A stretch of DNA of 64,000 nt from G963667675 sp963667675 (GTDB taxonomy: Bacteria; Chloroflexota; Dehalococcoidia; Lucifugimonadales; UBA3495), in contig OY763929.1 of assembly GCA_963667675.1 (NCBI GenBank), forward strand, positions 992,001-1,056,000, written 5' to 3'. The notes below the pieces were generated by a model. That model was not told the DNA's origin. It did not search any database and saw nothing but the letters and a program-made list of their open reading frames with translations. How positions within the stretch are numbered: position 1 is the stretch's first letter; every line of letters starts with the position of its first letter. Below are positions 48,786 to 57,884 of this stretch, piece by piece. Position numbers and translations under genes: made by a program.

Positions 48786-49229
48786 TTAAGCGGGTGCTAG
48801 AGGGGGGGAATCATCATCGCCATTCTGCCCCGATGAACCAAAGACTTTCTTCAAATAGCCAACGGCGATGGTGAGCATTGGAAGGAAGATCACCATAGCA
48901 GCAACCGGGATATTCTTGCCAGCGTAGAGCAAGAAAGTCCCAGATCCAATCCCTATGAGCAGAACCCCCAGCCACCCAGCAATCCCGAAGAACGTAGTCC
49001 ATCCGGTTAGTTTAAGAGCAGATCGTTCTAGCCAATGCCGGTGCTCTTGCTGCTCTTCCGCCATTTTCAGGATGCGGGCGGCGGCTCCGGGCAACACCTG
49101 CTCATATTGACGGAATGCTTCGGGAGTTGGTAGCGGGCCAGCTTGCACCGAAAGCTCGCGCCGTATGGCCATTCGCCCCGGTGGCCCGGGGTCATCTATG
49201 CAATCAGGTTGGTCAGGAAGGTTGCTCAT
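48786..49229 (-). CDS. DUF2335 domain membrane protein
   Basis: A 147-residue protein. RRELSVQAGPLPTPEAFRQYEQVLPGAAARIL (about 24-55) followed by MAEEQQEHRHWLE is the DUF2335 signature. Two membrane segments follow (about 80-102 and 107-126), then a short Gly/Asp/Pro tail. DUF2335 proteins are small predicted membrane proteins of unknown function that often occur in mobile or accessory DNA, which fits the transposase relic beside it. The start overlaps the end of the next upstream gene by 17 bases. Confidence 0.8.
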   Translation of the reverse strand: MSNLPDQPDCIDDPGPPGRMAIRRELSVQAGPLPTPEAFRQYEQVLPGAAARILKMAEEQQEHRHWLERSALKLTGWTTFFGIAGWLGVLLIGIGSGTFLLYAGKNIPVAAMVIFLPMLTIAVGYLKKVFGSSGQNGDDDSPPLAPA

Positions 49230-49530
49230 TTACCGACGTTTCTAATGGGTTGAACTCTTCAAGCGCCCACCTGAGATGGTCGCCAACCTCCCACCACGTA
49301 TCATTGATAGCCTTACCGTCACATAGCCAGGCTTCTTCGTCGCTCAGCGGCTTCAACTGGCCAAGACGCATGCAGCCATCGTGATCCAGGTACCGAGCAT
49401 GCGCCATGCTAGTGGACCACCTTAACTTGGGCTCTAAAAAAATGACGAAGTTAGCTCCGCCGGCCTCAAAGGCGAGCAAGCTATTACCCGCGACACGCCC
49501 TCCACTACGAAGTAGTGACGTCAATTCCAT
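49213..49530 (-). CDS. hypothetical protein upstream of DUF2335
   Basis: A 105-residue protein with no recognised family. It contains NSLLAFEAGGANFVIFLEPKLRW-like beta strands and a C-terminal WWEVGDHLRWALEEFNPLE helix. It has no membrane segment or metal motif. A 17-base overlap with the DUF2335 gene suggests the two are co-transcribed and translationally coupled, possibly as a small accessory module. Confidence 0.5.
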   Translation of the reverse strand: MELTSLLRSGGRVAGNSLLAFEAGGANFVIFLEPKLRWSTSMAHARYLDHDGCMRLGQLKPLSDEEAWLCDGKAINDTWWEVGDHLRWALEEFNPLETSVNEQPS

Positions 49531-49705
49531 GCCATAACCCCTTTCAAGACTCCCTGGCCCGTATGGCTATTTGGGCCAGGTGGCAACAGAACTGCCCACA
49601 CGGGGGCACCTGTGTTGCAACAGGTATATGGAGTATCAACCACCTTGGCCGGACTTGTCAACAAAATGCGTGACAGTGACTCTCCACTCCTCTGGCTGTT
49701 CCTCC

Positions 49706-50013
49706 CTAGTCGGGTATAGCCTTTCTAATAGCGTCCGCCAGCACCGTCGCCTTCGCCTTGGGCAAGACCGACACGCTCAGGTCCTCTACGGCGCCGCCTT
49801 GCGTCTCTATAACTATGGTCGAGTTAAAGATGCCGGAGTCCACGCGGACTGACGCTATCCGCCCCACCGGACCTCGTCTACACGCCTTCCAAGACCAAGC
49901 ATGTGCCGCTTGGTTACCTTGACCCGGGAACCATTGAACTCCATCCGATCTGGGAATATGAGCTTGGTCCAAGCAAACCAGCTACTCTGGATTCGTGCTG
50001 CCTTTATTTCCAT
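49706..50013 (-). pseudogene. small PH-domain-like protein gene with one frameshift
   Basis: From ATG 50013 (AAGGGGG six bases upstream) the first frame gives MEIKAARIQSS and KLIFPDRMEFNGSRVKVTKR, ending at VDEVRWGG. The other frame continues RIASVRVDSGIFNSTIVIET and ends KATVLADAIRKAIPD. Joined, they make a protein of about 102 residues resembling short bacterial PH-like domains. The switch occurs in a run of four G near 49864, consistent with loss of one G. It could be a real pseudogene or a homopolymer sequencing error. Confidence 0.6.
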
Positions 50014-50506
50014 GTGGGACCCCCTTGCAGTAAGGATCAGGCGTCTCTGCGACAAGCAGCCCATTCCAGGCGTAACCACAAGGGGGCACGAGGCCAGACC
50101 TTACAATTGGTCACGCCTGGCGAATGGCTCGTCGCAGAGCGTCATCATCATATAAAGCGGGGCGGATTTGTCAAGGCCCAACTCCTGTTAGTTATGCACT
50201 TGCCTTCAGTGCGGAAGGGGGCGCAATGTTGCTACCGTCCCGGACGGCTTTACTGTTATTGACCATAGTGCTGAGCACGGTCGAAGAATAGTCGTTGTCC
50301 GCGACTGTGGAGGTAACTACCGCAGTACGGATTGATCTCCGGCCGAGAACGCACTAGCAGTTCGTTGACCAGTCACACCCCTCCCCCCGTCTACTGACAT
50401 TTCCCCCCTTGCCCATCCCCACTACCTCCCCATATCATAAATACAGGTCAGGTCCGCGCCATTGCCGGACCAAATCCAGACCAGCCACTGAGGCCCGTGA
50501 CATGTT
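50014..50506. other. intergenic stretch without recognised genes
   Basis: I see no supported gene, RNA or repeat in these 493 bases. Short ORFs on the plus strand lack family features. Confidence 0.4.
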
Positions 50507-50857
50507 GTGACCAAACGCCGCTCCAAGCCCGCCCTTCCTCCCGCCAACCCCCCGCAACGGGAGGGAATGAGAGGAAATGATAGGGGATCTAAATTTTCCA
50601 GCCTCTCCCGCCGCCAACAATCCGCCCTGCCCATAGTCGCCGCGCCCACCCTGGCCCAAGCCGCCCGCTCCTCCGGCACCGGAGAAAACGCCCTCTACCG
50701 TTGGCTCCAAGACCCCCTCTTCCGCGAAGAACTGGCCCGCCCCCCTAACCCGTCTTTCCGGCCCCCGATCCGGAGATCCCAACCCGTCTTTCCGGCGAAA
50801 GCCGGAATCCAGGAAAAGCGTGGGGCAGCCAAGAAACGGCCGCGGGGAATTATCTAA
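50507..50857 (+). CDS. truncated helix-turn-helix (terminase-small-subunit-like) protein
   Basis: A GTG-started 116-residue ORF. Residues 30-77 (FSSLSRRQQSALPIVAAPTL, then AQAARSSGTGENALYRWLQD, then PLFREELAR) form a helix-turn-helix like that of phage terminase small subunits and related DNA-binding proteins. The expected helical C-terminal half is missing. From about residue 78 the frame runs through two REP-like hairpin units (reading PVFPAKAGIQ), which replaced the original end. The product is therefore probably non-functional or retains only DNA binding. Confidence 0.5.
   Translation: MTKRRSKPALPPANPPQREGMRGNDRGSKFSSLSRRQQSALPIVAAPTLAQAARSSGTGENALYRWLQDPLFREELARPPNPSFRPPIRRSQPVFPAKAGIQEKRGAAKKRPRGII
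50557..50603 (+). repeat. 47-bp direct repeat, copy 1
   Basis: Matches 50869-50915 at 41 of 47 positions by eye and contains GGGGATCTAAA with TTTCCAGCC. This copy lies inside the start of the truncated HTH gene. Confidence 0.8.
50747..50807. repeat. two REP-like hairpin units
   Basis: AACCCGTCTTTCCGG occurs at 50747-50761 and 50781-50795. The second unit continues into a perfect hairpin TTCCGGC-GAAA-GCCGGAA (50790-50807) with a GNRA loop. Such sequences (CGTCTTTCCGGCGAAAGCC and relatives) are dispersed intergenic repeats in many bacteria. Confidence 0.75.
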
Positions 50858-50868
50858 AGCTCTCAAAA

Positions 50869-50915
50869 ACGGGAGGAACTGGGAGCAAATGAAAGGGGAT
50901 CTAAAATTTCCAGCC
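50869..50915 (+). repeat. 47-bp direct repeat, copy 2
   Basis: Second copy of the 50557-50603 repeat. It lies just upstream of the next small ORF, whose ATG follows AAAGGAGAA. Confidence 0.8.
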
Positions 50916-50932
50916 AAAGGAGAAATGAACCA

Positions 50933-51292
50933 ATGAACCAGCTATCCTACATAAGGTCTCGCATCAACGCCCTCCGTCGCAGGTTCGCCCTGGAAGTATC
51001 CCTCGTCCGCCTCCGGCCCATGGTCGACGACCACTGCCTCCAATGGACCATCGCCCGCGCCGAGCGCAAGCCCGCCCCGGATGACTTCGCCTTCTTCCGC
51101 AAGGTCGCCGCCGCCGGATACCGCCTCCCCACCTTCACTGCCGCCCACAGCTACCTGCAGCGGTGCCTAGCCGAAAAGACCGATCCCGGCATCGAACATC
51201 TGCTGGGCGCACTGCTACCCTGGGCCGTAGCCCGAGGCCTTGTTGTTCCATCCGCCGACCCGCCTCCACTGCCGGCCCCTCAAAGCGCATAA
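50933..51292 (+). CDS. hypothetical protein (accessory, basic helical)
   Basis: A 119-residue, predominantly helical, basic protein starting MNQLSYIRSRINALRRRFAL, with two tryptophan/tyrosine-containing helices and a Pro-rich end. I recognise no defined family. It sits directly after the truncated HTH gene, sharing the 47-bp repeat upstream, and a single base separates its stop from the threonine synthase start. AAAGGAG ahead of the ATG supports expression. Position suggests an accessory gene now transcribed with thrC. Confidence 0.55.
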   Translation: MNQLSYIRSRINALRRRFALEVSLVRLRPMVDDHCLQWTIARAERKPAPDDFAFFRKVAAAGYRLPTFTAAHSYLQRCLAEKTDPGIEHLLGALLPWAVARGLVVPSADPPPLPAPQSA

Positions 51293-51293
51293 C

Positions 51294-52475
51294 ATGACCA
51301 GCTACCTTTCCCATCTCGAATGTACCGCCTGCGGGACTCGGCATCCCGCGGACCGCCTGTCCGGCGTCAGCCCCTGCTGCGGCAAGGTGCTCTACGCCCG
51401 CTATGACCTCCCCCGGCTCCGCAGGGAGGTGGACCGCGACCGGCTGGCCCAACGCAACGCCGATATGTGGCGGTTCTCCGAGCTCCTGCCCGTGGAAGAC
51501 CCAGCCAACGTCGTCACCCTGGGAGAAGGATCCACACCGCTCCTGGAACTCCGGAACCTGCAAACCGGCCTGGGCGTCTCCAGCCTCTACCTCAAGGACG
51601 AGGGGCTGAATCCCACCGGAACTTTCAAGGCCAGGGGCATGTCCGCCGCCGTTTCCAGGGGGCTGGAGCTTGGCGCCGCCGGATTCACCGTCCCGTCCGC
51701 GGGCAACGCCGCCGGGGCCGCCGCCGCCTACTGCGCCCGCGCCGGCATCCCCGTCAAGGTCTTCATGCCCCAGGACGCTCCCGACTCCAATAAGAAGGAA
51801 TGTCTCGTCGCCGGCTCGGACCTGAACTTGGTCGACGGGCTAATAGGCGATGCCGGCCGCCTCGCCGTGGCCGCTGCCCATGAACAGGGCCTCTTCGACC
51901 TCTCCACCCTCAAAGAGCCTTACAGGGCCGAGGGCAAGAAGTCCATGGGACTGGAACTGGCCATGCAACTGGGCTGGCGCATGCCCCAGGCAATCATCTA
52001 CCCCGCCGGGGGCGGCACCGGCCTGATTGGAATGCACAAGGGATTCCTGGAACTGCTGGAACTCGGCTGGGTCGAGGGCAAGCTGCCCAAGTTCATCGCC
52101 GTGCAGGCTGAGGGCTGCCAGCCCATCGTCAAGGCGTTCCATGACGGCTCTGATACCGCCAAACCCTGGCCCGACGCCGCCACCGTCGCCGACGGCCTCC
52201 GCGTTCCCGCCCCCTTCGCCGACTACCTGATGCTCCCCATTATCCGGGAGACCAACGGCGCGGCCCTGGCCGTCTCCGACGCCGACATGGTCGCCGCCAT
52301 GTACGAGCTTGCCTCCGCCGAGGGCGTCTTCCCATGCCCCGAAGGCGCAGCAACGTTGGTTGCCTGCAAGCGCCTCATTTCAGAGGGCTTCCTGGACAAG
52401 GACGAAACTACCGTCCTGTTCAACACCGGCTCCGGCTACAAGTACCTCCAACTGGTCCAAGGCATGGACGGCTAA
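51294..52475 (+). CDS. thrC: threonine synthase
   Basis: A PLP enzyme converting O-phosphohomoserine to threonine. The 393-residue protein opens with a zinc-ribbon-like cap (cysteines near 10, 13, 28 and 29). LGEGSTPLLEL (about 76-86) follows, then NPTGTFKARG with the PLP lysine near K112, SAGNAAGAAAAY for the PLP phosphate, and PAGGGTGLIG. FNTGSGYKY near the end is typical. ATG 51294 was chosen because it gives the standard start; an earlier in-frame ATG at 51240 lies inside the preceding gene. No other threonine genes are adjacent. Confidence 0.93.
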   Translation: MTSYLSHLECTACGTRHPADRLSGVSPCCGKVLYARYDLPRLRREVDRDRLAQRNADMWRFSELLPVEDPANVVTLGEGSTPLLELRNLQTGLGVSSLYLKDEGLNPTGTFKARGMSAAVSRGLELGAAGFTVPSAGNAAGAAAAYCARAGIPVKVFMPQDAPDSNKKECLVAGSDLNLVDGLIGDAGRLAVAAAHEQGLFDLSTLKEPYRAEGKKSMGLELAMQLGWRMPQAIIYPAGGGTGLIGMHKGFLELLELGWVEGKLPKFIAVQAEGCQPIVKAFHDGSDTAKPWPDAATVADGLRVPAPFADYLMLPIIRETNGAALAVSDADMVAAMYELASAEGVFPCPEGAATLVACKRLISEGFLDKDETTVLFNTGSGYKYLQLVQGMDG

Positions 52476-52604
52476 TGGACGCTCCACTCCCATCGCCGCC
52501 CCGGTATCCGCGGAATACGCGGTTGCAAATAGTTGCCAAGTTGCGGAAAATCCCATACCATGCGCAACGCGCGGCATTCCTATCCTGGACAGATGGGGGA
52601 CGAC

Positions 52605-53249
52605 ATGGAAAATAGCGGCAATCAACCCTACCCGGTCCAGTTCGACGTCGACTACCCCGAAGGTCCGAGAGACAGGCTGTCCGCTCTCCTGCGGATCCTC
52701 CTGGCCATCCCCATAGGCATAGTCCTCATGTTCGTAAGCGGGTATATCGACGTCGGCGACGCGGAGCTCAATAACGCGATCAATCCTTGGTTTGCTGCGG
52801 GCGGAGTGGTCTGGATCGCCACGCTCTTGATGATAGTGTCCAGGCAGAAGTATCCCCGTTGGTGGTTCAACTGGAATCTGGAATTTCTGAGGTTCACCTC
52901 AAGGTTCGAAGCATTCCTGTTCCTGTGGCGCGACGAATATCCGTCTACCGACGAAGAGCAGTCGGTCCACTTGACTATTGAATACCCCGACGTTCAGGGG
53001 CAATTGAACCGGTACCTGCCCATCGTCAAGTGGCTGCTGGCTATCCCGCACTACATCGCCTTGATATTCCTCGGCGTCATTGCTATCGTCGTGACCATCC
53101 TCGCCTGGCTGGCCATACTTGTATTCGGGACCTATCCCAGGGCAATGTTCAACTACACCGTCGGCGTATCGCGATGGTGGCTCAGGGTCGTTGCTTACGC
53201 TTTCGTACTGAGCACCGACCGCTATCCCCCGTTTAGGCTGAGTCCGTAA
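52605..53249 (+). CDS. DUF4389 domain membrane protein
   Basis: A 214-residue protein. PVQFDVDYPEGPRDRLSALLR opens it, and the related VHLTIEYPDVQGQLNRYLPI recurs after the second membrane segment, the repeated signature of DUF4389. Membrane segments lie at about 26-46, 58-76, 140-165 and perhaps 170-190. KYPRWWFNWNLEFLRFTSR and FGTYPRAMFNYTVGVSRW are the conserved aromatic motifs between and after them. ATG 52605 has GGGGG five bases upstream; ATG 52593 is an alternative. The function is unknown. Confidence 0.8.
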   Translation: MENSGNQPYPVQFDVDYPEGPRDRLSALLRILLAIPIGIVLMFVSGYIDVGDAELNNAINPWFAAGGVVWIATLLMIVSRQKYPRWWFNWNLEFLRFTSRFEAFLFLWRDEYPSTDEEQSVHLTIEYPDVQGQLNRYLPIVKWLLAIPHYIALIFLGVIAIVVTILAWLAILVFGTYPRAMFNYTVGVSRWWLRVVAYAFVLSTDRYPPFRLSP

Positions 53250-53407
53250 ACCCTGGCATCCGCCTCTCCAAGCCCGTCTCTGAGCCGGGGCAACATCGCT
53301 GTCCCCGGTTCAGCTTTCAGCGGATGTGATAAAATTTAGCCAACTCGCCCCTGTCGTCTCCCTCAACACTGGCAGACGAACAGGGGCCGCATAAGGAACT
53401 CCCGTCC

Positions 53408-55093
53408 TTGCCTGAAAGAATCCTGGTCGCCGTGGCCTGGCCCTACGCCAACGGCCCGCTCCATTTAGGCCACGTGGCAGGATGCTACCTAGCCGCCGAC
53501 ATCTTCGCCCGCTACCACCGGCTCAAGGGCAACCGCGTGTTGATGGTGTCCGGCAGCGACAGCCACGGCACCCCCATCACCGTCCGCGCCGACCAGGAAG
53601 GCGTCTCCCCCCAGGAAATCCTGGACCGCTACCACGCCCAATTCCTCGACACCTGGAAGCAGCTGGGCATCTCCTTTGACCTCTTCACCACCACCCACAC
53701 CGAGAACCACCAATCAGTAGTCCACGACGTATTCAATGTGCTGCGGGAGCGGGGCTACATCTACCCCGGCGTGATGCTGCTGGCCCGCTGCAGCCGGTGC
53801 GACCGGTTTCTCCCCGACCGCTACGTGGAAGGACTCTGCCCCCACTGCGGACACGAGAGGGCCAGGGGCGACCAGTGCGACCACTGCGGCCGCACCCTGG
53901 ACCCGCAGGACTTGAACCAGCCCCACTGCGTGTTGTGCGGTACGACAGCCGAGTTTCAAGAATCAGAGCACCTCTTCCTCAAGCTGTCCGCCTTTCAGGA
54001 GCCGCTCCTGGAGTGGGTCAAGGGCCAAAGCCACTGGCGGCCCAACGTGCTCAACTTTACCCACCGTTTCCTCGAGGACGGCCTCAAAGACCGGGCCATC
54101 ACCCGCGACCTTTCCTGGGGGATTCCCGTTCCCCTCGACGGCTATGAGGACAAGCGCATCTACGTGTGGTTTGAGGCGGTCATAGGCTACCTGTCCGCTG
54201 CGGTGGAGTGGGCCCTGCAGTCCGGCTCCCCGGAGCAATGGGAGGACTTCTGGAAAGACCCCGACAGCAGGTCCTACTACTTCATCGGCAAGGACAACAT
54301 CCCCTTCCATTCCATAATCTGGCCCGCCATGCTCATGGGCTACGGCGGCCTGAACCTGCCCTACGACGTGCCCGCCAACGAGTTCCTCAGCCTGGAGTCC
54401 CAAAAATTCTCCACCAGCAATAACTGGGCCGTCTGGGCGCCGGATTATCTGTCCCGCTACGACCCGGACCCCCTGCGCTATCTGCTGTCCATAAACATGC
54501 CCGAGTCCAGCGACGCTGACTTTTCCTGGGCCGAGTTCGTCCGCCGCAACAACGACGAACTGGTGGCCACCTACGGCAACCTAGTAAACCGGGTGCTGTC
54601 GCTCACCTACCGTAACTTTGACGGCCAGATTCCCCAGCCGGGCCCCCTGCGGGAAGCCGACCGGGATCTGCTGGACGCCGCCCGCTCGGCCATGGACGCC
54701 GTTGACCGCAGCCTGTACCACTGTCGCTTCAAGGCCGCAATCGCCCAGGGATTTTCCCTGGCCCAGGAGGCCAACCGCTACCTGGACTCGATGGCGCCCT
54801 GGAAGACAATCAAGACCGACCGCCAGGACGCCGCAACGTCGTTGTGGGTCTGCATAGCCGTCATCAACTGCCTAAAGATGGCGCTGTCCCCTTTCTTGCC
54901 CTTCAGTTCCCAACGGCTCCACGAGTTTCTGGGTCTTGACGGCAATGTCGAAGGGGAGCAGTGGGACTACGACCACGCCGTTGCGGCAGTGCGGCCGGGA
55001 GCGGACTTGCGGGCCCCATCACCCCTCTATACCAAGCTCGACCCTCAGGTGGCTGATGAAGAAGTACAGCGCCTGGGCCTGCAGACTGTCTAG
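53408..55093 (+). CDS. metG: methionyl-tRNA synthetase
   Basis: A class I aminoacyl-tRNA synthetase of 561 residues starting at TTG. WPYANGPLHLGHVAG holds the HIGH box (HLGH, about 19-22). A double zinc-knuckle insertion has CSRC, CPHC, CDHC and CVLC pairs (about 130-180). KFSTSN near 333-338 is the KMSKS equivalent. The anticodon-binding helical domain runs to the end; the C-terminal tRNA-binding EMAP-like domain of longer MetG is absent. It is followed after eight bases by the polyprenyl synthase gene, so the two are likely co-transcribed. Confidence 0.95.
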   Translation: MPERILVAVAWPYANGPLHLGHVAGCYLAADIFARYHRLKGNRVLMVSGSDSHGTPITVRADQEGVSPQEILDRYHAQFLDTWKQLGISFDLFTTTHTENHQSVVHDVFNVLRERGYIYPGVMLLARCSRCDRFLPDRYVEGLCPHCGHERARGDQCDHCGRTLDPQDLNQPHCVLCGTTAEFQESEHLFLKLSAFQEPLLEWVKGQSHWRPNVLNFTHRFLEDGLKDRAITRDLSWGIPVPLDGYEDKRIYVWFEAVIGYLSAAVEWALQSGSPEQWEDFWKDPDSRSYYFIGKDNIPFHSIIWPAMLMGYGGLNLPYDVPANEFLSLESQKFSTSNNWAVWAPDYLSRYDPDPLRYLLSINMPESSDADFSWAEFVRRNNDELVATYGNLVNRVLSLTYRNFDGQIPQPGPLREADRDLLDAARSAMDAVDRSLYHCRFKAAIAQGFSLAQEANRYLDSMAPWKTIKTDRQDAATSLWVCIAVINCLKMALSPFLPFSSQRLHEFLGLDGNVEGEQWDYDHAVAAVRPGADLRAPSPLYTKLDPQVADEEVQRLGLQTV

Positions 55094-55101
55094 GGGCCAC
55101 T

Positions 55102-56085
55102 GTGCTTAAAGGCTTGGACCAGCAGGCTGCGTCCATCTATGCCCCAATCGAGGACCGTCTGGCGTGCGTCGAGGACCGGCTCAGGGGCCTTTCGACGACG
55201 GGGGACGGCTACCTCGACGATCTGCTGGACTACGTGCTGGTCAACGGGGGCAAGCGGATTCGTCCCGCCATCACTTTGCTGGCTTCGGACTTTTACCCCC
55301 ACGATGCCGAGAAGCCCATCACCATGGCCGCCGCGGTGGAACTGCTCCACGTCGCCACCTTGATTCACGACGACACCGTCGACAACGCGGACCTGCGCCG
55401 GGGCAAGCCGACGGTCAGCAAGAAGTGGGGCCAGGACGTGGCCGTGCTGTTCGGCGACTACGTTTTCGCCACATCGGCCACCTTTGTCTGCGACACCGGC
55501 AACATCGGCGTTATCCGCCGGTTCTCTGAGACTATCATGGACCTGGCCAGCGGCCAGCTTGTTGAGTACTTCAGCGCTTTCGACGCACAGGAAGCCCGCA
55601 AGCACTACGACGCCCGCATCTACCGCAAGACCGCCTCGCTGTTCCGCACCGCCGCCGAAACCGGCGCCATCCTGGGCTGTGCCCCGGAACCCCAGGTGGA
55701 AGCCTTGCGGACCTACGGCCACAACATCGGCATGGCCTTCCAGATAGTCGATGACCTCTTGGACGTGCAGGGAGACCCTTCTGAGCTAGGCAAGCCCGTG
55801 GGACACGACCTTGTGCAGGGCGTGCTGACCCTGCCCGCCATCATGCTGATGGAGCGTTATCCCGACGACAACCCCGTGGCAAAGCTGTTCAAAGACCCCG
55901 GAAAAGACGGCCGGCTACAGCGCGCTCTGGAGATGATCAACGACCCGTCGATAATCGGCGACTGCAACGCGGTGATTCGCGGCTATTGCGATACCGCCTC
56001 CGCGGCCCTGGCTGTCCTCCCCGAATGCCCCGCCCACCGCTCCCTCTTGGATCTCGCCGGCTACATCTCAGACCGCACCCACTAG
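55102..56085 (+). CDS. polyprenyl diphosphate synthase (hepta/octaprenyl type)
   Basis: A 327-residue trans-prenyltransferase adding isoprenyl units for quinone side chains. The first Asp-rich motif LIHDDTVDNADLRR (about 87-100) and the second QIVDDLLDV (about 214-222) are intact, and GGKRIRPAI (about 49-57) binds diphosphate. The start is GTG. The small residues before the first motif suggest a medium-to-long product, but chain length is not certain. No quinone genes adjoin it. Confidence 0.9.
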   Translation: MLKGLDQQAASIYAPIEDRLACVEDRLRGLSTTGDGYLDDLLDYVLVNGGKRIRPAITLLASDFYPHDAEKPITMAAAVELLHVATLIHDDTVDNADLRRGKPTVSKKWGQDVAVLFGDYVFATSATFVCDTGNIGVIRRFSETIMDLASGQLVEYFSAFDAQEARKHYDARIYRKTASLFRTAAETGAILGCAPEPQVEALRTYGHNIGMAFQIVDDLLDVQGDPSELGKPVGHDLVQGVLTLPAIMLMERYPDDNPVAKLFKDPGKDGRLQRALEMINDPSIIGDCNAVIRGYCDTASAALAVLPECPAHRSLLDLAGYISDRTH

Positions 56086-56116
56086 CCTTGGCGAACGTAC
56101 CCGAATCCCTCGGCGG

Positions 56117-57736
56117 TCAACCCCGGCCGGCTTCCCAGGCAACTTCCCCTCCCACCATGGTCATCACCGGGCGCACGTCTTTCAGGCCTTCATGTTCCAC
56201 GGCGGTGGGGTCCTGGTCCAACAACACCAAATCGGCCAGCTTGCCGGGCTTGATCGTCCCCTTCAGGTCCTGCGCGCCATCGGCCCGAGCCCCGGCGATG
56301 GTGTGCATCCGCAACGCCGTCTCGACGGAAACCCCGTTGGCTGGTCGCCCCTGCCCCGAGTTGTCCCCGGACAGGGGCAGCCCGTCTCCCGTTAGTCCGG
56401 TCACCGCGCTGTAGATGCCCGGCCATGGATTGGGGTCAATTACCGGCGAGTCAGACCCAAAGGCCACGTCCACCCCGCTGCGATGCAAACCGGCCACCGG
56501 GTACAAGCTGTCCAAGAGATTGGGGTCTACTCGCTGCCGGTAGCGGTGGCCGTGGTAGAAGATGAACCCCGGCTGCGTCACCACTATCGCCCCGCTGCGC
56601 TCCACCTGGGCCGCCAACTCCGGCGGGCATTCGGAGCAGTGCTCGATGCGGTTCTCGGCCGGAAGCGACCGGTTAGTTGAGCGGCTCTCTGTGAACACTT
56701 GGGCTGAGGCGGCTACTGCCTCCTCCTCCACGGCGTGGACCGCCACCGGGAATCCGGCCCTATGGGCCTCGTACACCATCCGGGCCAACTCCGCGACGTC
56801 CGGCTGCATGGCCCCGGTGGTCAGACTGAGCATGATTTTGACGTGCCCCAGCCGCAGCCATTGGTCGCCGTCACCCCATTTGCAGCCTGGGGCCAGGAAC
56901 TCCGGCAGGTGTCCGGCCCCGGCCATCATGGTGACCCGGCAGGGCAGCAGCCCCGATGCCTGCAAACCGGCCATGGCTTCCCACCGGTCTGGGTTGTTGT
57001 TCACCCCGGCGTCGTGTACCGAAGTGATGCCGTAGCTCAGCAGCATGCGCCCCAGGCGGGCCATTCCCTCGTCGGCCTCCTTTTCGCCACGCAGCCGGCC
57101 CAGCCGTTTCCTCAAGAATGGCCCCATCTCCAACAGGAGTCCTGTAGGTTCGCCGGAACTCGCCGCCCGTTCGATAACCCCGTCTACCGGGTCGGGAGTG
57201 TCTTGATGAATGCCCGCTATGTGCAGCCCCATGCTGTTCAGCACCGCGGCGTGTCCGCTGCGATGGTCCAGCCGCACCGGATGCTCCGGAGCGGCTATAT
57301 CCAGGTCCCAACGGTTGGGATGCCGTCCCTCCGCCAGGGCAAGGTCGTCGTAGCCGAAACCCCTGATCCAACTTCCCCCGGACGTCTCGGCGGCCCGTCG
57401 TTTAACAACGGCCTGCAACTCCCTGATATTGGAGACCCGGTCCGGCCCGCACGGCATCCCTTGCAATGAGGAAGCCGTGGCAAAGAGATGGCAATGGGCG
57501 TCTACAAAACCGGGGACCAGGCTTCTACCCTGGCAGTCGATGACTTGCGCATCCGGCCCCGCCATGCGGGCCGCCTCGGCCCGGCTTCCCACTGCGACTA
57601 TAGTCTCGCCCTTCACCGCCACCGCTTCCGCCCGCGGCTGCGCTGGTTCCAAGGTGATCACCCTGGCGTTCACCAGCAACAAGCCCGGCTCCGACGCGGT
57701 AGAAGTTGCTTGCTCCCGGTGTGTGGGTCTCGTCAT
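56117..57736 (-). CDS. amidohydrolase family protein (YtcJ-like)
   Basis: A 539-residue metal-dependent hydrolase. PGFVDAHCHLFA carries the first metal-binding His pair. The long insert with GFGYDDLALAEGRHP, HRSGHAAVLNSMGL and TSVHDAGVN is typical of the YtcJ subgroup. AVHAVEEEAV, ENRIEHCSECP, and FGSDSPVIDPNPW with the catalytic Asp complete the site. The ATG at 57736 gives the usual start; a GTG at 57766 is possible. Substrate specificity of this subgroup is mostly unknown, with N-substituted amides suggested for some members. Confidence 0.9.
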   Translation of the reverse strand: MTRPTHREQATSTASEPGLLLVNARVITLEPAQPRAEAVAVKGETIVAVGSRAEAARMAGPDAQVIDCQGRSLVPGFVDAHCHLFATASSLQGMPCGPDRVSNIRELQAVVKRRAAETSGGSWIRGFGYDDLALAEGRHPNRWDLDIAAPEHPVRLDHRSGHAAVLNSMGLHIAGIHQDTPDPVDGVIERAASSGEPTGLLLEMGPFLRKRLGRLRGEKEADEGMARLGRMLLSYGITSVHDAGVNNNPDRWEAMAGLQASGLLPCRVTMMAGAGHLPEFLAPGCKWGDGDQWLRLGHVKIMLSLTTGAMQPDVAELARMVYEAHRAGFPVAVHAVEEEAVAASAQVFTESRSTNRSLPAENRIEHCSECPPELAAQVERSGAIVVTQPGFIFYHGHRYRQRVDPNLLDSLYPVAGLHRSGVDVAFGSDSPVIDPNPWPGIYSAVTGLTGDGLPLSGDNSGQGRPANGVSVETALRMHTIAGARADGAQDLKGTIKPGKLADLVLLDQDPTAVEHEGLKDVRPVMTMVGGEVAWEAGRG

Positions 57737-57884
57737 GGCCGGTTGCTCAATTCCAGTGGTCTGCACCCAATGGCGCGCCTGTCCGTATCGCGGTCAAGCG
57801 CATATAATCCTAGCACAGGCGGCATAGCCGCAATCCCTTTCCCCAAGCGAAGGATACTCCGCTGAATACTCGACGGCGCGCATT

